Positions 42,007 to 50,876 of a stretch of 64,000 bases of DNA are shown here, piece by piece. The position numbers and the translations under genes were made by a program. Source of the stretch: Prevotella sp. E9-3 (lineage in GTDB: Bacteria > Bacteroidota > Bacteroidia > Bacteroidales > Bacteroidaceae); contig NZ_CP091786.1 of the NCBI RefSeq assembly GCF_022024015.1, positions 2,542,001 to 2,606,000 of the forward strand. Reading direction: 5' to 3'. Under the pieces are notes generated by a model that saw only the letters and a list, made by a program, of their open reading frames with translations, was not told the DNA's origin and ran no database searches. Within the stretch, counting starts at the first letter, position 1, and every line of letters begins with the position of its first letter.

Positions 42007-42674
42007 TCTTTTTTGACTTTTTCACCTATTTCCTGTAGTGTCTCCGATTTCAGTATATCCCAGATATGCTCTTCTTGAACGTAACCGCCTACCATCAGGT
42101 CGCACCACATATAGGCTTGTTGGATGACATCACGCATATTACTGATACTCTGGTTCAGCGTCCAGATGATATTCATGCGTTCCTTGTTGGTAGCTCGAAA
42201 GAAGCCTGTCTCTGTGGCAGCTACAGCCAGGTACAGCTTATTGATGTTCTTCAACTCCTTATACACCTTGTAATTAGCTTCAAAGGTGTACCAGGCTATC
42301 ATGGGCTTTCCCTTGGTATGCTTAGCCGCAAAGTTACTGAACTCCCGATATTCTCTGGTCAGCCTGACAGTATTTGTCACGCACTGGCTCATCTCACCAG
42401 CCAAGGCAATATACGACAAGGCATCATTGCTTTTCTTGTCAAGGATGGTCTTCACCTCATCATATTTCTTGGCGACCTCCTTCACCATCGCCTTGATACT
42501 GGCATTGGCAGCCAACTGCTGATTGCTAGCATCCTCGGCACTCATATTCTTCTTATGCTGGGAGATAAGCGCCTCAATGGTAGGCAAGTCATGTGGTATG
42601 ATTCCAGCCCGTCCTGTTTGTGGGCATGTCATACCCACCCCTACCACCACTATTATCATTAATACCTTCTTCAT
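41994..42674 (-). CDS. secreted helical protein of the transfer operon
   Basis: 226 residues beginning with a clear signal peptide (KKVLMIIVVVGVGMTCPQTG, cut near GRAG). The rest is helical with a coiled-coil tendency (AMVKEVAKKYDEVKTILDKK). The C-terminus (QQAYMWCDLMVGGYVQEEHI) has a Trp-Cys element reminiscent of the DPDxWC motif in the paralogous proteins at 28248 and 42696, so all three could be distant relatives. It occupies the TraH/TraI area between the VirB4-like ATPase and TraJ. Role unknown; periplasmic location is well supported. Confidence 0.65.
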   Translation of the reverse strand: MKKVLMIIVVVGVGMTCPQTGRAGIIPHDLPTIEALISQHKKNMSAEDASNQQLAANASIKAMVKEVAKKYDEVKTILDKKSNDALSYIALAGEMSQCVTNTVRLTREYREFSNFAAKHTKGKPMIAWYTFEANYKVYKELKNINKLYLAVAATETGFFRATNKERMNIIWTLNQSISNMRDVIQQAYMWCDLMVGGYVQEEHIWDILKSETLQEIGEKVKKEWPI

Positions 42675-42695
42675 TCTTCACTATTCACTTTTCAC

Positions 42696-43493
42696 TTAAC
42701 TAAAGTCTTCCCATCCTCTGACAATATCATCCACCGACCATTTCATCTGCATGGCAGTACACCAAGCATCCGGGTCGAGTTCCATCAACAGGTCTTCCAG
42801 TCCGTTATTGGTCTGACAGAGGACAATGAGCGTGTCGAGGTTATTCCTCACTATCACCAAGTCCTCCAGGATGTCATTGGCCATACCCATTCTGTCTTCC
42901 CTGCTCATGAAGTTATAACCGTCACTCTGACCGATATTGGCTGTGCCACCGTTCTGTGGTATCAGACTGTTGGACTTCAACGGTGAACCGACATGGCCGT
43001 TATTCACGATATTCACAAAGCCTGCAATACACTGCTCAGTCTTCAACGTCAGGTTACTGATCTCGTTTAAGCACAGAGGTAGGTTAATATGCGGTTTCTT
43101 CGTGAGCCAGCTCACAGCAACAGGGATATTGGTCACAATATAGAGGGCATTCTCGCCGATAAGCTTGTAGTACATGCTCTCCTCACCAAAGCCTTTCGTG
43201 TTCTGCATCGACTGCTTATACAGCTGTTTGATGACGTTGATAGCGGTGGTATACTCAGCAATGCGCTCCTGCTTTTTCCTCTGTTTGTCAAGGGTGGCAT
43301 TATGCGTTTCCTCTACTGCTGAAACGGCAGCGGTGTTTTGACCGACCTGTTGTGTCGTCCTCCAATCATAATTCAAGTGCCAGGCATAGGTAGGTGTTGT
43401 GACGAGCAACGCCACCAACAACAGAGCTACAACTCTTGTCCCTGTCTCAGCGCGTATCTGCGCACTTGTGTTTTTTACGTTTCCTTCTTCCAT
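42696..43493 (-). CDS. secreted protein with DPDAWC motif, transfer operon
   Basis: 265 residues with an N-terminal hydrophobic export segment (VVALLLVALLVTTPTYAWHL). The mature protein is helical with a conserved C-terminal block (ELDPDAWCTAMQMKWSVDDI). The same block ends the 240-residue protein at 28248, so this gene has a paralogue outside the transfer operon. It overlaps the end of traG by 19 nt, pointing to tight coupling with the VirB4-like ATPase. Probably a periplasmic structural component. Confidence 0.7.
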   Translation of the reverse strand: MEEGNVKNTSAQIRAETGTRVVALLLVALLVTTPTYAWHLNYDWRTTQQVGQNTAAVSAVEETHNATLDKQRKKQERIAEYTTAINVIKQLYKQSMQNTKGFGEESMYYKLIGENALYIVTNIPVAVSWLTKKPHINLPLCLNEISNLTLKTEQCIAGFVNIVNNGHVGSPLKSNSLIPQNGGTANIGQSDGYNFMSREDRMGMANDILEDLVIVRNNLDTLIVLCQTNNGLEDLLMELDPDAWCTAMQMKWSVDDIVRGWEDFS

Positions 43494-46345
43494 AGTTCCA
43501 TTACGTTTTGTTGTTTGTTAACCTCATTGGCGAACTTCAGGTACTTACCCGTCAGTCCAGCCTTTTCCATATCCTTACAAAAGTGTCGGATGCCCTCAAC
43601 AGTGTCATCGCCATAGTGCTTGATATATATCTTCAGAGCTTCCTTCTCTGCACGTTCAGTAGTATAGGCCATATAGCACTCCGGCGGTTCTTCCACACCA
43701 TAGACATCTGAGCTTTGACCACGGCATATCCAGACTTCTTTAAAGTAGTTGCGTCCCTCATGGTTATCGAGCGAATTGATAGTAAAAATCTGCTGTCGCT
43801 GTACGTCGGTGATACCGAGGATGGCAGCAATCTCATCATACCTGTCTTTGAACTTACTCTGATCCAGGAGTATCTTGATGTCGGAGTTGTTGATGATGGC
43901 CTCTTTGACAATGGGTGAATCAATCACATCACCGAGTTCCTGCGTCACCACGCCTGCGATGCCGTGGAACTTTCGCACGGTCTTATACAGATACTTGATA
44001 TACTCTGCCATCGTCGGTGAAGAGATGGCTTTCCAAGCTTCTTCGATAATCAGGGCCTTGCGTCCTTTCTTGATACGCATCTTCTGCAGGAACACATCCA
44101 TGATAATCAGTACCACGATGGGAAAGAGTACTGGGTCATCCTTGATCTTATCTATCTCAAACACGATGAACTTCTCATCGAAGAGGTTCAAATCCATGTC
44201 ATTATTGAGAATGGTGTCCATCTTACCACCCTTATGGAAGGGTTCCAAGATAGCGGCAAAATCATTGATGGGAAAAGCGATACTTTTTTCCTGCATCATC
44301 TGAGGGATGCGCTCACAGGCAAACTCATAGAAGGTATCAAAACTCAGATGAGTCACCTTCAAGTCTCGCTTCTGTCGCTCCATGCGGGCAATCCTCTGGT
44401 CTATCTTCATCAGATAGTGTCCCTCTATCAGCTCTGGCATCAGGCGCATCAGCTGGTTATTGGCATGTGCACGCTCGCCTGCGCTGGCTCCTTCGTCATT
44501 AGCCAAGTTATGCAGCTTCTCCACGATACGCTCCACCTTGGCATGGTGTGCCTTCTCGTCTTCGGTGTAGGTATCACTATTTCCCTTGCCCTGTGAGAGG
44601 TCGGGGGTGAGGTCTGAATCCGCGTCATTCTCGATGGCCTCAATATACTCTCCGTACTTACCGTTACGCTTGTCAGCCAACAGCAGTTGCTTCCTCAGTT
44701 CTTCCTTCTCTTCATTGCTATAACCACTAAAGGGATGGAAGTACGCATCATAATACTCGTTCAACACGGTATCAATGATGGTGTCCTCCAACTTCTCTGG
44801 TGCCTTGTTACCCTTAAAGATTTGGAAGATAAGTGACTTCAAAAAATTCTTCTTCTCTCCGAAGTTCTGCTGGTACTCCACATCACTGACCTTAAATGGA
44901 TTCATGGAAATAGGATGCTCCTTGCTGTAGGAGATGTAAGTACCATGGAAATAGCCGCAGATTCCCTCATACGAGTCACCCGTATCAACCATCACGACAT
45001 CGGTACACTGCTCGATCAACTGGCGCACCACGGTATTGGTCGAAAAGCTCTTACCGCTACCCGATGGCCCAAGACAGAAGAAGTTACTGTTGTTGGTGAG
45101 CTTTAGCTCTCCTTCCTTACCGGTAAAGTCAATGGCGATGGGTACGCCCTGCCTGTCGGTATAATAGACCTTCAGAGGTGTCACCTCGTCATGCTTCATC
45201 CTCTCCTTATAAAAGAGGCACAAGGCAGAATCCTGCAAAGTCAGAAAGAGATCGTAATCCTTATTGAAACTATAGGCATTACCAGGGAAGGAACAACAAA
45301 AGAGCTCCAATTGGTTATAGGCACTCTTCGATGGGGCAATGCCCACCTCAAAGAGCCGCGTTTCCAGATAGGAGGTCACTTTTGTTAAGTGTTCCGGCTT
45401 ACAGGACACGAGGACGTTGAAGTTTGTCCAGACGAGTGTCTTCTGCTCCGTGGCAATCACCTCCAGTACTTCATCGATGTCTGCCTTGGCAAGTTTGTTG
45501 CTGGGGTCAGGCATCGAGGCATGGCGTTTGCTTTTACCAATGAGTCGCTGACGTTCCTTTCTCTGGGCTGGTATTTGGATGACCTGGTTATAGACCACAC
45601 AGTCCGTCAGGGGTACTGTAGAGAGGAACGACAGCAAATCGGTGCTGACCGGGTAGCCATTGACAGGCTTGGTCTGCACAGGATGGATGACATTCGGCAG
45701 GTCTATCACGTCGATGTCAACGAGTGAGAAGTTCTTGACGACTTTATCGCCCATCTTCAGACAGTCATCGGTACACTTCAAATTTGTCATACCGAATGGT
45801 CCCTTTTTAAAGTCAAAGGCCATAAAGCGGTGCAGATACTCGTCTATCTCATGTCTGTCTAACAGATGATGTCTCAGTCCCTTCTCCTCAAAAATGTCCT
45901 TCACCTTCTGCACCTTGTTAGTAAACTCGGCCCATTTCTTTGGGTCGTAGGCAACAAAGGTGCTCTTTCTGGTCTCTTGGGTGATAATGATAAAGGTACG
46001 GATCTCTGTATAGGGTCTGCCCTCGTAATAGCGGAAGTAGCTCTCCGTCAAGAACTCCATACCAGGAGTAATGTCATGATGGAATGCCTGTCTGCAAAAA
46101 ATGTCCTGCTTCTGCAGGGCATAGCCCTCACCGAGTGTCTGGAGCATATGATCCAGCACGTTCATAAAGGCGTAGTACTGGTCTGCATCGGTACAGTACT
46201 GCTGCACTGGGTTCTCTATCTCAAAGATAGATGAGTAGTTGCCTGCCTTGCTATACAGCACGGTATTCACAACTTTTCCCCGTGCATCGGTAATGTCCTC
46301 GATGCCCGAAAAGAGTCCGTCCAGTGTGTTTTTCCTAACGCTCAT
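43475..46345 (-). CDS. traG: TraG, VirB4-like conjugation ATPase
   Basis: 956 residues. Walker A is LGPSGSGKSFSTN (about 428-440) and Walker B is KALIIEEAWKAIS (about 765-777), as in VirB4/TraC ATPases. The N-terminal domain (1-400) shows the usual conserved blocks around RKSTFVAYDPKKWAEF and LPNVIHPVQTKP. A charged insertion (about 555-620) contains PDLSQGKGNSD. It powers pilus biogenesis and substrate transfer at the inner membrane. It overlaps traF by 11 nt and the next gene by 19 nt. Confidence 0.95.
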   Translation of the reverse strand: MSVRKNTLDGLFSGIEDITDARGKVVNTVLYSKAGNYSSIFEIENPVQQYCTDADQYYAFMNVLDHMLQTLGEGYALQKQDIFCRQAFHHDITPGMEFLTESYFRYYEGRPYTEIRTFIIITQETRKSTFVAYDPKKWAEFTNKVQKVKDIFEEKGLRHHLLDRHEIDEYLHRFMAFDFKKGPFGMTNLKCTDDCLKMGDKVVKNFSLVDIDVIDLPNVIHPVQTKPVNGYPVSTDLLSFLSTVPLTDCVVYNQVIQIPAQRKERQRLIGKSKRHASMPDPSNKLAKADIDEVLEVIATEQKTLVWTNFNVLVSCKPEHLTKVTSYLETRLFEVGIAPSKSAYNQLELFCCSFPGNAYSFNKDYDLFLTLQDSALCLFYKERMKHDEVTPLKVYYTDRQGVPIAIDFTGKEGELKLTNNSNFFCLGPSGSGKSFSTNTVVRQLIEQCTDVVMVDTGDSYEGICGYFHGTYISYSKEHPISMNPFKVSDVEYQQNFGEKKNFLKSLIFQIFKGNKAPEKLEDTIIDTVLNEYYDAYFHPFSGYSNEEKEELRKQLLLADKRNGKYGEYIEAIENDADSDLTPDLSQGKGNSDTYTEDEKAHHAKVERIVEKLHNLANDEGASAGERAHANNQLMRLMPELIEGHYLMKIDQRIARMERQKRDLKVTHLSFDTFYEFACERIPQMMQEKSIAFPINDFAAILEPFHKGGKMDTILNNDMDLNLFDEKFIVFEIDKIKDDPVLFPIVVLIIMDVFLQKMRIKKGRKALIIEEAWKAISSPTMAEYIKYLYKTVRKFHGIAGVVTQELGDVIDSPIVKEAIINNSDIKILLDQSKFKDRYDEIAAILGITDVQRQQIFTINSLDNHEGRNYFKEVWICRGQSSDVYGVEEPPECYMAYTTERAEKEALKIYIKHYGDDTVEGIRHFCKDMEKAGLTGKYLKFANEVNKQQNVMELWKKET

Positions 46346-46622
46346 ACAGATGGTGATAATGTTGTACGCCTTTGTCCCGTCTCTTGGAGTGCAGGCCCTT
46401 CTTCTGTTTCATGTAGATGGTCAGCAGACCGCCTCCGGCACTCACCCCCAGAATCAGCAGGGATATGCCCAGTCCGAAGAGGACATACCCTGCAATGAAA
46501 CCGAGGAATGAGACGCCAAAGGTGGCTGCGGCAATGAGGATAAACCTTCCCCGAATGCCCATGAACTCCAATGGGAGCTGCAGCCCCTTGTAGACGGGAT
46601 AGCCGGCATAGTTCGTTTCCAT
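46335..46622 (-). CDS. traF: TraF, VirB3-like (DUF4133)
   Basis: 95 residues from ATG 46622 (METNYAGYPVYKGL), the conserved DUF4133 start; the frame runs further upstream to 46655 but would then overlap traE. The motif NYAGYPVYKGLQLPLEFMGI is followed by two membrane helices (FILIAAATFGVSFLGFIAG, GLGISLLILGVSAGG) and a basic C-terminus. VirB3 family proteins sit beside VirB4 in the inner membrane. It lies 4 nt after traE and overlaps traG by 11 nt. Confidence 0.9.
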   Translation of the reverse strand: METNYAGYPVYKGLQLPLEFMGIRGRFILIAAATFGVSFLGFIAGYVLFGLGISLLILGVSAGGGLLTIYMKQKKGLHSKRRDKGVQHYHHLYER

Positions 46623-46626
46623 ACGC

Positions 46627-46989
46627 TTAATAGCCGAAGAACTTAGGCAGTGCAACAGCCATAGCTACCAGAGCGGCACAACCACCAATGGTCATCATGA
46701 TGGTCTTCTTCACATCCTGGTCGCCGTTGTTCATCTTGTAGAAGACGTTGAAGGCTCCGATGATGCTGACCACTGCGGCAATCACATAGAGGAGGTTACG
46801 CACAGGCTGGATGTAACCCTTGAAGGTGCCTACGGCTCCAGTGATGGCACTCGATCCGGCATCGGCCAGACAGTAACCGGTGCTCATCACAAACAGCACG
46901 GCTAATGCGGTCAGTCTCAGACCTTGGTTAGACATCTTTGGCTTACAACTCTTGACAATAGAACATAGCTTGTTCCAATTCTTTTGCAT
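46627..46989 (-). CDS. traE: TraE, pilin-like VirB2 (DUF4134)
   Basis: 120 residues. A basic leader is followed by a signal-like helix (LTALAVLFVMSTGYCLADAG), then two hydrophobic segments (NLLYVIAAVVSIIGAFNVFY, MTIGGCAALVAMAVALPKFF) separated by a short charged loop (KMNNGDQDVKK). This is the VirB2/DUF4134 plan of the conjugative pilus subunit. It begins the conserved traE-F-G order. The gene upstream (115 residues, 47081) is 91 bp away and probably starts the operon. Confidence 0.92.
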   Translation of the reverse strand: MQKNWNKLCSIVKSCKPKMSNQGLRLTALAVLFVMSTGYCLADAGSSAITGAVGTFKGYIQPVRNLLYVIAAVVSIIGAFNVFYKMNNGDQDVKKTIMMTIGGCAALVAMAVALPKFFGY

Positions 46990-47080
46990 AATGTGTTTTT
47001 CATTTTTTCTTTTGTTTTTGAAATTCTTAAAGTGGGGATTGCGTGTTTTTCAAAGTGTGTTATCCCGTATGGTATAGGTA

Positions 47081-47428
47081 TTATTCGTAAAGTTTCATCA
47101 CATCTTTCAGTGCGGTACTACCTGAATTCTCCTGCTCCAGACAGAGTGCATCATGCAACTCATCAATGGTATAGCCTCCGCACATCTGGGTCAATCCGTC
47201 ATCCTCTGCCGTATCTGGCTTGGTGTTAGTTCTGGTCAGAGGGATGTCCTCCCTGCTGACTTTCACAGGCTGGTACTTTTCCACTTCGCCTGTAATGTCC
47301 ACCTCTTCCTCTATATGCAGCTCATCAGACAGCACACCCTTGGTAAAGAACAGGTCGTGAATGATCTGATAGGCATAGTAGATGACGTAGCCCACAATGA
47401 TAATCGTTAACAGTGTTGTGAATTTCAT
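47081..47428 (-). CDS. membrane protein at the start of the transfer operon
   Basis: 115 residues with one N-terminal membrane helix (TLLTIIIVGYVIYYAYQIIH) and an acidic, mostly disordered cytoplasmic or periplasmic tail (LHIEEEVDITGEVEKYQ...). It is the promoter-proximal gene of the leftward transfer operon and corresponds in position to traD of Bacteroidales transposons, though no motif confirms that name. Probably a small structural or regulatory component. Confidence 0.65.
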   Translation of the reverse strand: MKFTTLLTIIIVGYVIYYAYQIIHDLFFTKGVLSDELHIEEEVDITGEVEKYQPVKVSREDIPLTRTNTKPDTAEDDGLTQMCGGYTIDELHDALCLEQENSGSTALKDVMKLYE

Positions 47429-47471
47429 AGTATTTTCTTTTTCGTGTTATCCTGTTTTTCGTTTTCGGCTG

Positions 47472-47479
47472 CGAAGGTA
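47472..47479 (-). promoter_or_regulatory. -7 region of the transfer operon
   Basis: Minus-strand TACCTTCG differs from TAnnTTTG at one base, with ATTG about 18 bp upstream as a weak -33. Transcription start near 47465, about 37 nt before the first ATG. It would drive the 13-kb operon ending at 34494. The mismatches suggest a weak or activator-dependent promoter. Confidence 0.5.
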
Positions 47480-47559
47480 CTGCGATTATTTCAATCACAA
47501 TGCCTTTTTATCTGCTTTATATACTTTTCATTCCTTCCTTAGCATCTGGGCACAAAAAA

Positions 47560-47583
47560 ACGCTGACCCTCACGAGCCAGCGT
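47560..47583 (-). terminator. terminator of the replication/accessory operon
   Basis: ACGCTGAC (47560-47567) and GCCAGCGT (47576-47583) form an 8-bp stem with one mismatch, followed on the minus strand by TTTTTTT. It insulates the transfer operon promoter from the upstream genes. Confidence 0.82.
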
Positions 47584-47625
47584 CCTTTCCTTTTTATTAA
47601 TAAACAAATCGTATGATTATCACTT

Positions 47626-48402
47626 CTAATAGTTGCTTCTATCACAACGAGGTCTGACAGAGCAATTCTTGGTGAGCAACGTCCAGATATAGTATTGACC
47701 TTTATAAGTCCATTGCTTTTCTGGCATTCCGTCCGTTCCGCTCTTCTCTCTAATCAGCTCCGAATCTTTTAGCGCCTCTGCCAACTCCCAACCTACATCA
47801 TCCTCGTTCTCTTTAATGATGCCGTTCTGGTTCAAGATACACAGTAGCCCTTCTTCCGGAATACCATAGGATGCGGCGACAGCTGATGTACTCTGCGTAA
47901 ATCCCGACTCCTGCAGGAATTTGTCAAAGCAGGTCTTGGCGTACAAGTCACCACAGCAGGACATGAATCCATCGTTGCGGGCATCTGGACTCTTGGGTAG
48001 ATGATCCTTGATGGGAATCTGCACAATTCCCATCTTACCATTTGCCATCTTTTCACATCTGGTTGTAAAGCGCACGGGAATGTCAAAGATAGCCATCTGC
48101 TGCCGATAGGTAGTGTCACAGAACAAGGCAAGCAGTTGCAGTGTCTTATCCTGCAACACAACATGCCGGGTGAATCCACACATGCTGAGAAGGTAGTCTT
48201 CGGCATCAGGGCTCACCATATAGGAATAACCCTCAACACCATACTCATTAATCTCATTCACTGCCTCGTCCCACGAATCAAACACAAGGTGGTATGTTTC
48301 GCGTAAGCTATAGGGAAACATCTCACCATGAAGCATGGTCTTAAAAGTACGAAGACAGTAGTCTTCAAAGCCCTCACCAGAGGACATTACATACATAGTC
48401 AT
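47626..48402 (-). CDS. hypothetical cytosolic protein, 258 residues
   Basis: 258 residues with no signal peptide or membrane segment. The N-terminal third has mixed helix and strand (FEDYCLRTFKTMLHGEMF, ETYHLVFDSWDEAVNEI). The middle contains several Cys (DGFMSCCGDLYAKTCFDKF), then a possible winged-helix-like region (SAVAASYGIPEEGLLCILNQNGII) before a C-terminal strand pair (QWTYKGQYYIWTLL). It ends before a strong terminator and is the last gene of the leftward operon starting at 50807. Not recognised; a regulator is possible but unsupported. Confidence 0.6.
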   Translation of the reverse strand: MTMYVMSSGEGFEDYCLRTFKTMLHGEMFPYSLRETYHLVFDSWDEAVNEINEYGVEGYSYMVSPDAEDYLLSMCGFTRHVVLQDKTLQLLALFCDTTYRQQMAIFDIPVRFTTRCEKMANGKMGIVQIPIKDHLPKSPDARNDGFMSCCGDLYAKTCFDKFLQESGFTQSTSAVAASYGIPEEGLLCILNQNGIIKENEDDVGWELAEALKDSELIREKSGTDGMPEKQWTYKGQYYIWTLLTKNCSVRPRCDRSNY

Positions 48403-48482
48403 AATATTATTGTTGAAATTAAATTGTTTTCGTTAGTACTGCGACCACAATGGTCTGCAGTAGCTTGGTTATTATCTCTCAT

Positions 48483-48941
48483 TTATGCTGCTTCCGAATG
48501 AGATAGCGTCAGACCGTTGGCGGTCACATGGATACTCACCATTCTGGCAATCTCATCAAGATACTCTCTTTTTACATGGAAATCATTGGGTATGAAGCCG
48601 TCGATATAGCCTTTAGGCCAAGACTTCAGCGACAGTCGCTTACAAGCAAAAGCCTCGTTGAACGGTAACTTACAGCGCTTGCTCTGAATATATCCGATGA
48701 GTATGTTTATAAGCACGCCCTCGAAATCCTTGCTTTCTACTCTCACTGGTTTGCGTTCGTTCTCCACTTGGCGGACTATCATCGTCCGTCTGCTGTCGCT
48801 CAACTCACCTAACAGAAAGGCAGAATTAAGCATCGTTCCTTTCACCTTTCGTACTCTGTGGGTATTGCCCACTTCAACATCATAGGTTAATAGCTCCAGT
48901 TTTTCCAATCGGAGCTTCTTTTCTGGACTAAGTTCTTTCAT
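48483..48941 (-). CDS. hypothetical protein, 152 residues
   Basis: 152 residues, basic in the first half (KKLRLEKLELLTYDVEVGNTHRVRKVKG split by a short turn), with a segment rich in strands and a helical stretch (KDFEGVLINILIGYIQSKRC). The C-terminus (VKREYLDEIARMVSIHVTAN) is helical. No known motif. It lies between the DnaC-like gene and the 258-residue gene on one strand (about 80 bp gaps each side), so it probably belongs to the replication/accessory operon. Confidence 0.55.
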   Translation of the reverse strand: MKELSPEKKLRLEKLELLTYDVEVGNTHRVRKVKGTMLNSAFLLGELSDSRRTMIVRQVENERKPVRVESKDFEGVLINILIGYIQSKRCKLPFNEAFACKRLSLKSWPKGYIDGFIPNDFHVKREYLDEIARMVSIHVTANGLTLSHSEAA

Positions 48942-49019
48942 AATATAGTTTTATTTGTTATTTTCTCTTAGTTGTACACCTTATTCATCATTCATTTTTC
49001 ATTCGCCGCTTTTTCACAC

Positions 49020-49730
49020 TTAGTTTTTCGCTTCTGGATGGTGACTGTACCACGCCATCTTACGGAAGTCCTCATTCTCGAAATGGATATAGAAAGCCAT
49101 CTCGTTCATTCTGGACACGATTCTCAGTCCAAGATGCTCTCTCAGCTGGTCACTGTCGAGATTGGTACTCACCACCATGGGAAGGCGTAATTTATAACGC
49201 TCTGTGATAAGTTCCCGCACTGGATAGAGGGGATTGCCCCATCTGAGGATTTCTGCAGGCTCACATCCCAGGTCTTCAATACCAAGATATGACGGCCAGC
49301 TTAACAGTTCGTTCCAATCTCTGCTGGAGTCCATCAGGGTGCAGATTTTGGTAGCATCAAGAATCCTCAAACCAACATCATCTGATACCAGTCTATGGTC
49401 TGTCAGCCAATGCAAGGCTTGTCGCATAGCTGTCATCAGTGTGGTCTTACCTGTAGCAGTACTGCCATCCAGCACGATCATAAAGCGGTTATCACCACCA
49501 TCTGTCAGGAAATGGGCTAGTTTTTTAATGGCTCCCGTGGTTAGGTTATTGGGAACATAAGCAACTCTGCGCATGGCAACCTGCTTTCGGTATGCCATCT
49601 CCAACAGAGCCGTTAGTCCCTGTTCATCTACACCTAACTTAGAGTGGTCTGTCATACCCGGAAGCATAAGAGCTCGTCCTTGACGCTTCAACACCTCTAC
49701 GAGGGTCTTGATATCCATCGGTTGTCCCAT
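49020..49730 (-). CDS. DnaC/IstB-like ATPase, helicase loader candidate
   Basis: 236 residues. Walker A GSTATGKTTLMTA (about 89-101), Walker B YLGIEDLGCEP, sensor I MVVSTNLDSDQL and the arginine-bearing LGLRIVSRMNEM, the order seen in DnaC/IstB AAA+ proteins. DnaC loads the replicative helicase, so with the initiator-like protein encoded just upstream this would let the element replicate itself. Start 49730 (MGQPMDIKTL) gives a 92-nt overlap with the upstream gene, unusually long. ATGs at 49718, 49664 and 49652 would shorten it. Confidence 0.82.
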   Translation of the reverse strand: MGQPMDIKTLVEVLKRQGRALMLPGMTDHSKLGVDEQGLTALLEMAYRKQVAMRRVAYVPNNLTTGAIKKLAHFLTDGGDNRFMIVLDGSTATGKTTLMTAMRQALHWLTDHRLVSDDVGLRILDATKICTLMDSSRDWNELLSWPSYLGIEDLGCEPAEILRWGNPLYPVRELITERYKLRLPMVVSTNLDSDQLREHLGLRIVSRMNEMAFYIHFENEDFRKMAWYSHHPEAKN

Positions 49731-50523
49731 ACTGTACTTGTTGTGTTACTGGTTTATTGCGGTAGTTGTTCTCCAACACCTTTTGAAAGTTCTGCGGCAT
49801 CATCATCCAGTCAAAGCTGGCGACCCATCCCTTTGGTCCTTTGCCATTCAAGAAGTCACTCTCAGCAGCATTCTTGATGGCTTGCTTCAGCGTGTCCTTG
49901 TTCACGCCCGTCTGCGACATCAGACGTTCAAAGGCTTGTCTGCGCTCTGACGTGATAATAGCTACTTGCTGAATGCCCTTACCTTTCATCTGCTGATTGA
50001 AAAAAGAGATAATCTCATCAAAATCATGATTAGCCACCTCCTCCTCGCGCGCACGCGCTCCTCCACTGGCTATAATATTTTTCTCTTTATTATTAATAAT
50101 AGGTGGTAAAGGTTGGCGGTAAGTTTGGTGGTCAACATCTTGGTCAACTTTTACCGCTGGTGTTACCTCTGGTTTTACCTCTGAATCAGCCCATCCCAAT
50201 GGGGTGATGGTGATGATTGTCTTACGGCTATCGGCCTGTCGCTCAATGAGTTTTTCGCTTTCCAATCGCTGCAGGAAGTGTATCACGGTTGGCTTGCTTA
50301 CATGCCACTGCTTTACCAGCGAATTGACCGTTACGATGACCTGTCTTGCTTGGAGGTAAACCTGTTGGCGGTTATACCAGACGGTTTTGTCCGTCCAAGA
50401 GGCTTCACGCCTGAGCTGAGTCCACCATTTCAGGTACTGGGCATTCTGCCCAACCCAGCCATCCAGCACTGCTAATGGCAAAGTGATGTACCCAGCCGTT
50501 CGTTGTTCTGTTTCTTCGTTCAT
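49639..50523 (-). CDS. replication-initiator-like winged-helix protein
   Basis: 294 residues from ATG 50523, which overlaps the upstream stop as ATGA. The N-terminal part contains a winged helix (VTVNSLVKQWHVSKPTVIHFLQRLESEKLIERQ, in two helices plus wing; about 75-110). A flexible acidic middle leads to a DnaD-like C-terminal helical domain (FDEIISFFNQQMKG...NAAESDFLNG...WVASFDWMMMPQNFQKVLE). HTH plus DnaD-like tail is the plan of phage and plasmid initiators that recruit the DnaC-type loader, whose gene follows directly. Self-replication of the element is an inference from this pair. Confidence 0.78.
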   Translation of the reverse strand: MNEETEQRTAGYITLPLAVLDGWVGQNAQYLKWWTQLRREASWTDKTVWYNRQQVYLQARQVIVTVNSLVKQWHVSKPTVIHFLQRLESEKLIERQADSRKTIITITPLGWADSEVKPEVTPAVKVDQDVDHQTYRQPLPPIINNKEKNIIASGGARAREEEVANHDFDEIISFFNQQMKGKGIQQVAIITSERRQAFERLMSQTGVNKDTLKQAIKNAAESDFLNGKGPKGWVASFDWMMMPQNFQKVLENNYRNKPVTQQVQYGTTDGYQDPRRGVEASRTSSYASGYDRPL

Positions 50524-50807
50524 AGCAGGTCTTTGCATCTTACGGCAGCAAACGCCGCCTCTATCTGACACTTGGAATAATAAAAAGGTGAGTTTTGGCT
50601 GGTTCCTTTCTTGAAGCCCTTGATCATTCCTTTCCTAACCATGGCATCAAACTTCCGACTCATCTTACTGTCGTTTCCCAACCAAGTTCTCACCTCTGAC
50701 GCTTTCAGCTCATCCTTGACCGGATCGAGCCGCTTCACCGCTGACATCGCACCAAGCGTAGCAGCATTCGTTAGCATCGCTTGCAATGTTGTTACCGGAA
50801 TCTCCAT
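50520..50807 (-). CDS. small DNA-binding-type protein, first gene of the rep operon
   Basis: 95 residues (MEIPVTTLQAMLTNAATLGAM...). The middle SEVRTWLGNDSKMSRKFDAMVRKGMI looks like a small helix-turn-helix or excisionase-like fold, and the end is Tyr/Lys rich (KGTSQNSPFYYSKCQIEAAF). It overlaps the initiator-like gene by 4 nt. It lies directly behind the minus-strand promoter at 50966-50935 and is the first gene read when the regulator at 51022 releases that promoter. Replication control or excision is plausible; the family is unclear. Confidence 0.6.
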   Translation of the reverse strand: MEIPVTTLQAMLTNAATLGAMSAVKRLDPVKDELKASEVRTWLGNDSKMSRKFDAMVRKGMIKGFKKGTSQNSPFYYSKCQIEAAFAAVRCKDLL

Positions 50808-50876
50808 CTTATTACACTTATTTATCTTTTATATTATGTTAAATTATAAATTCATTATAAAATATCTCTGCGTTTT

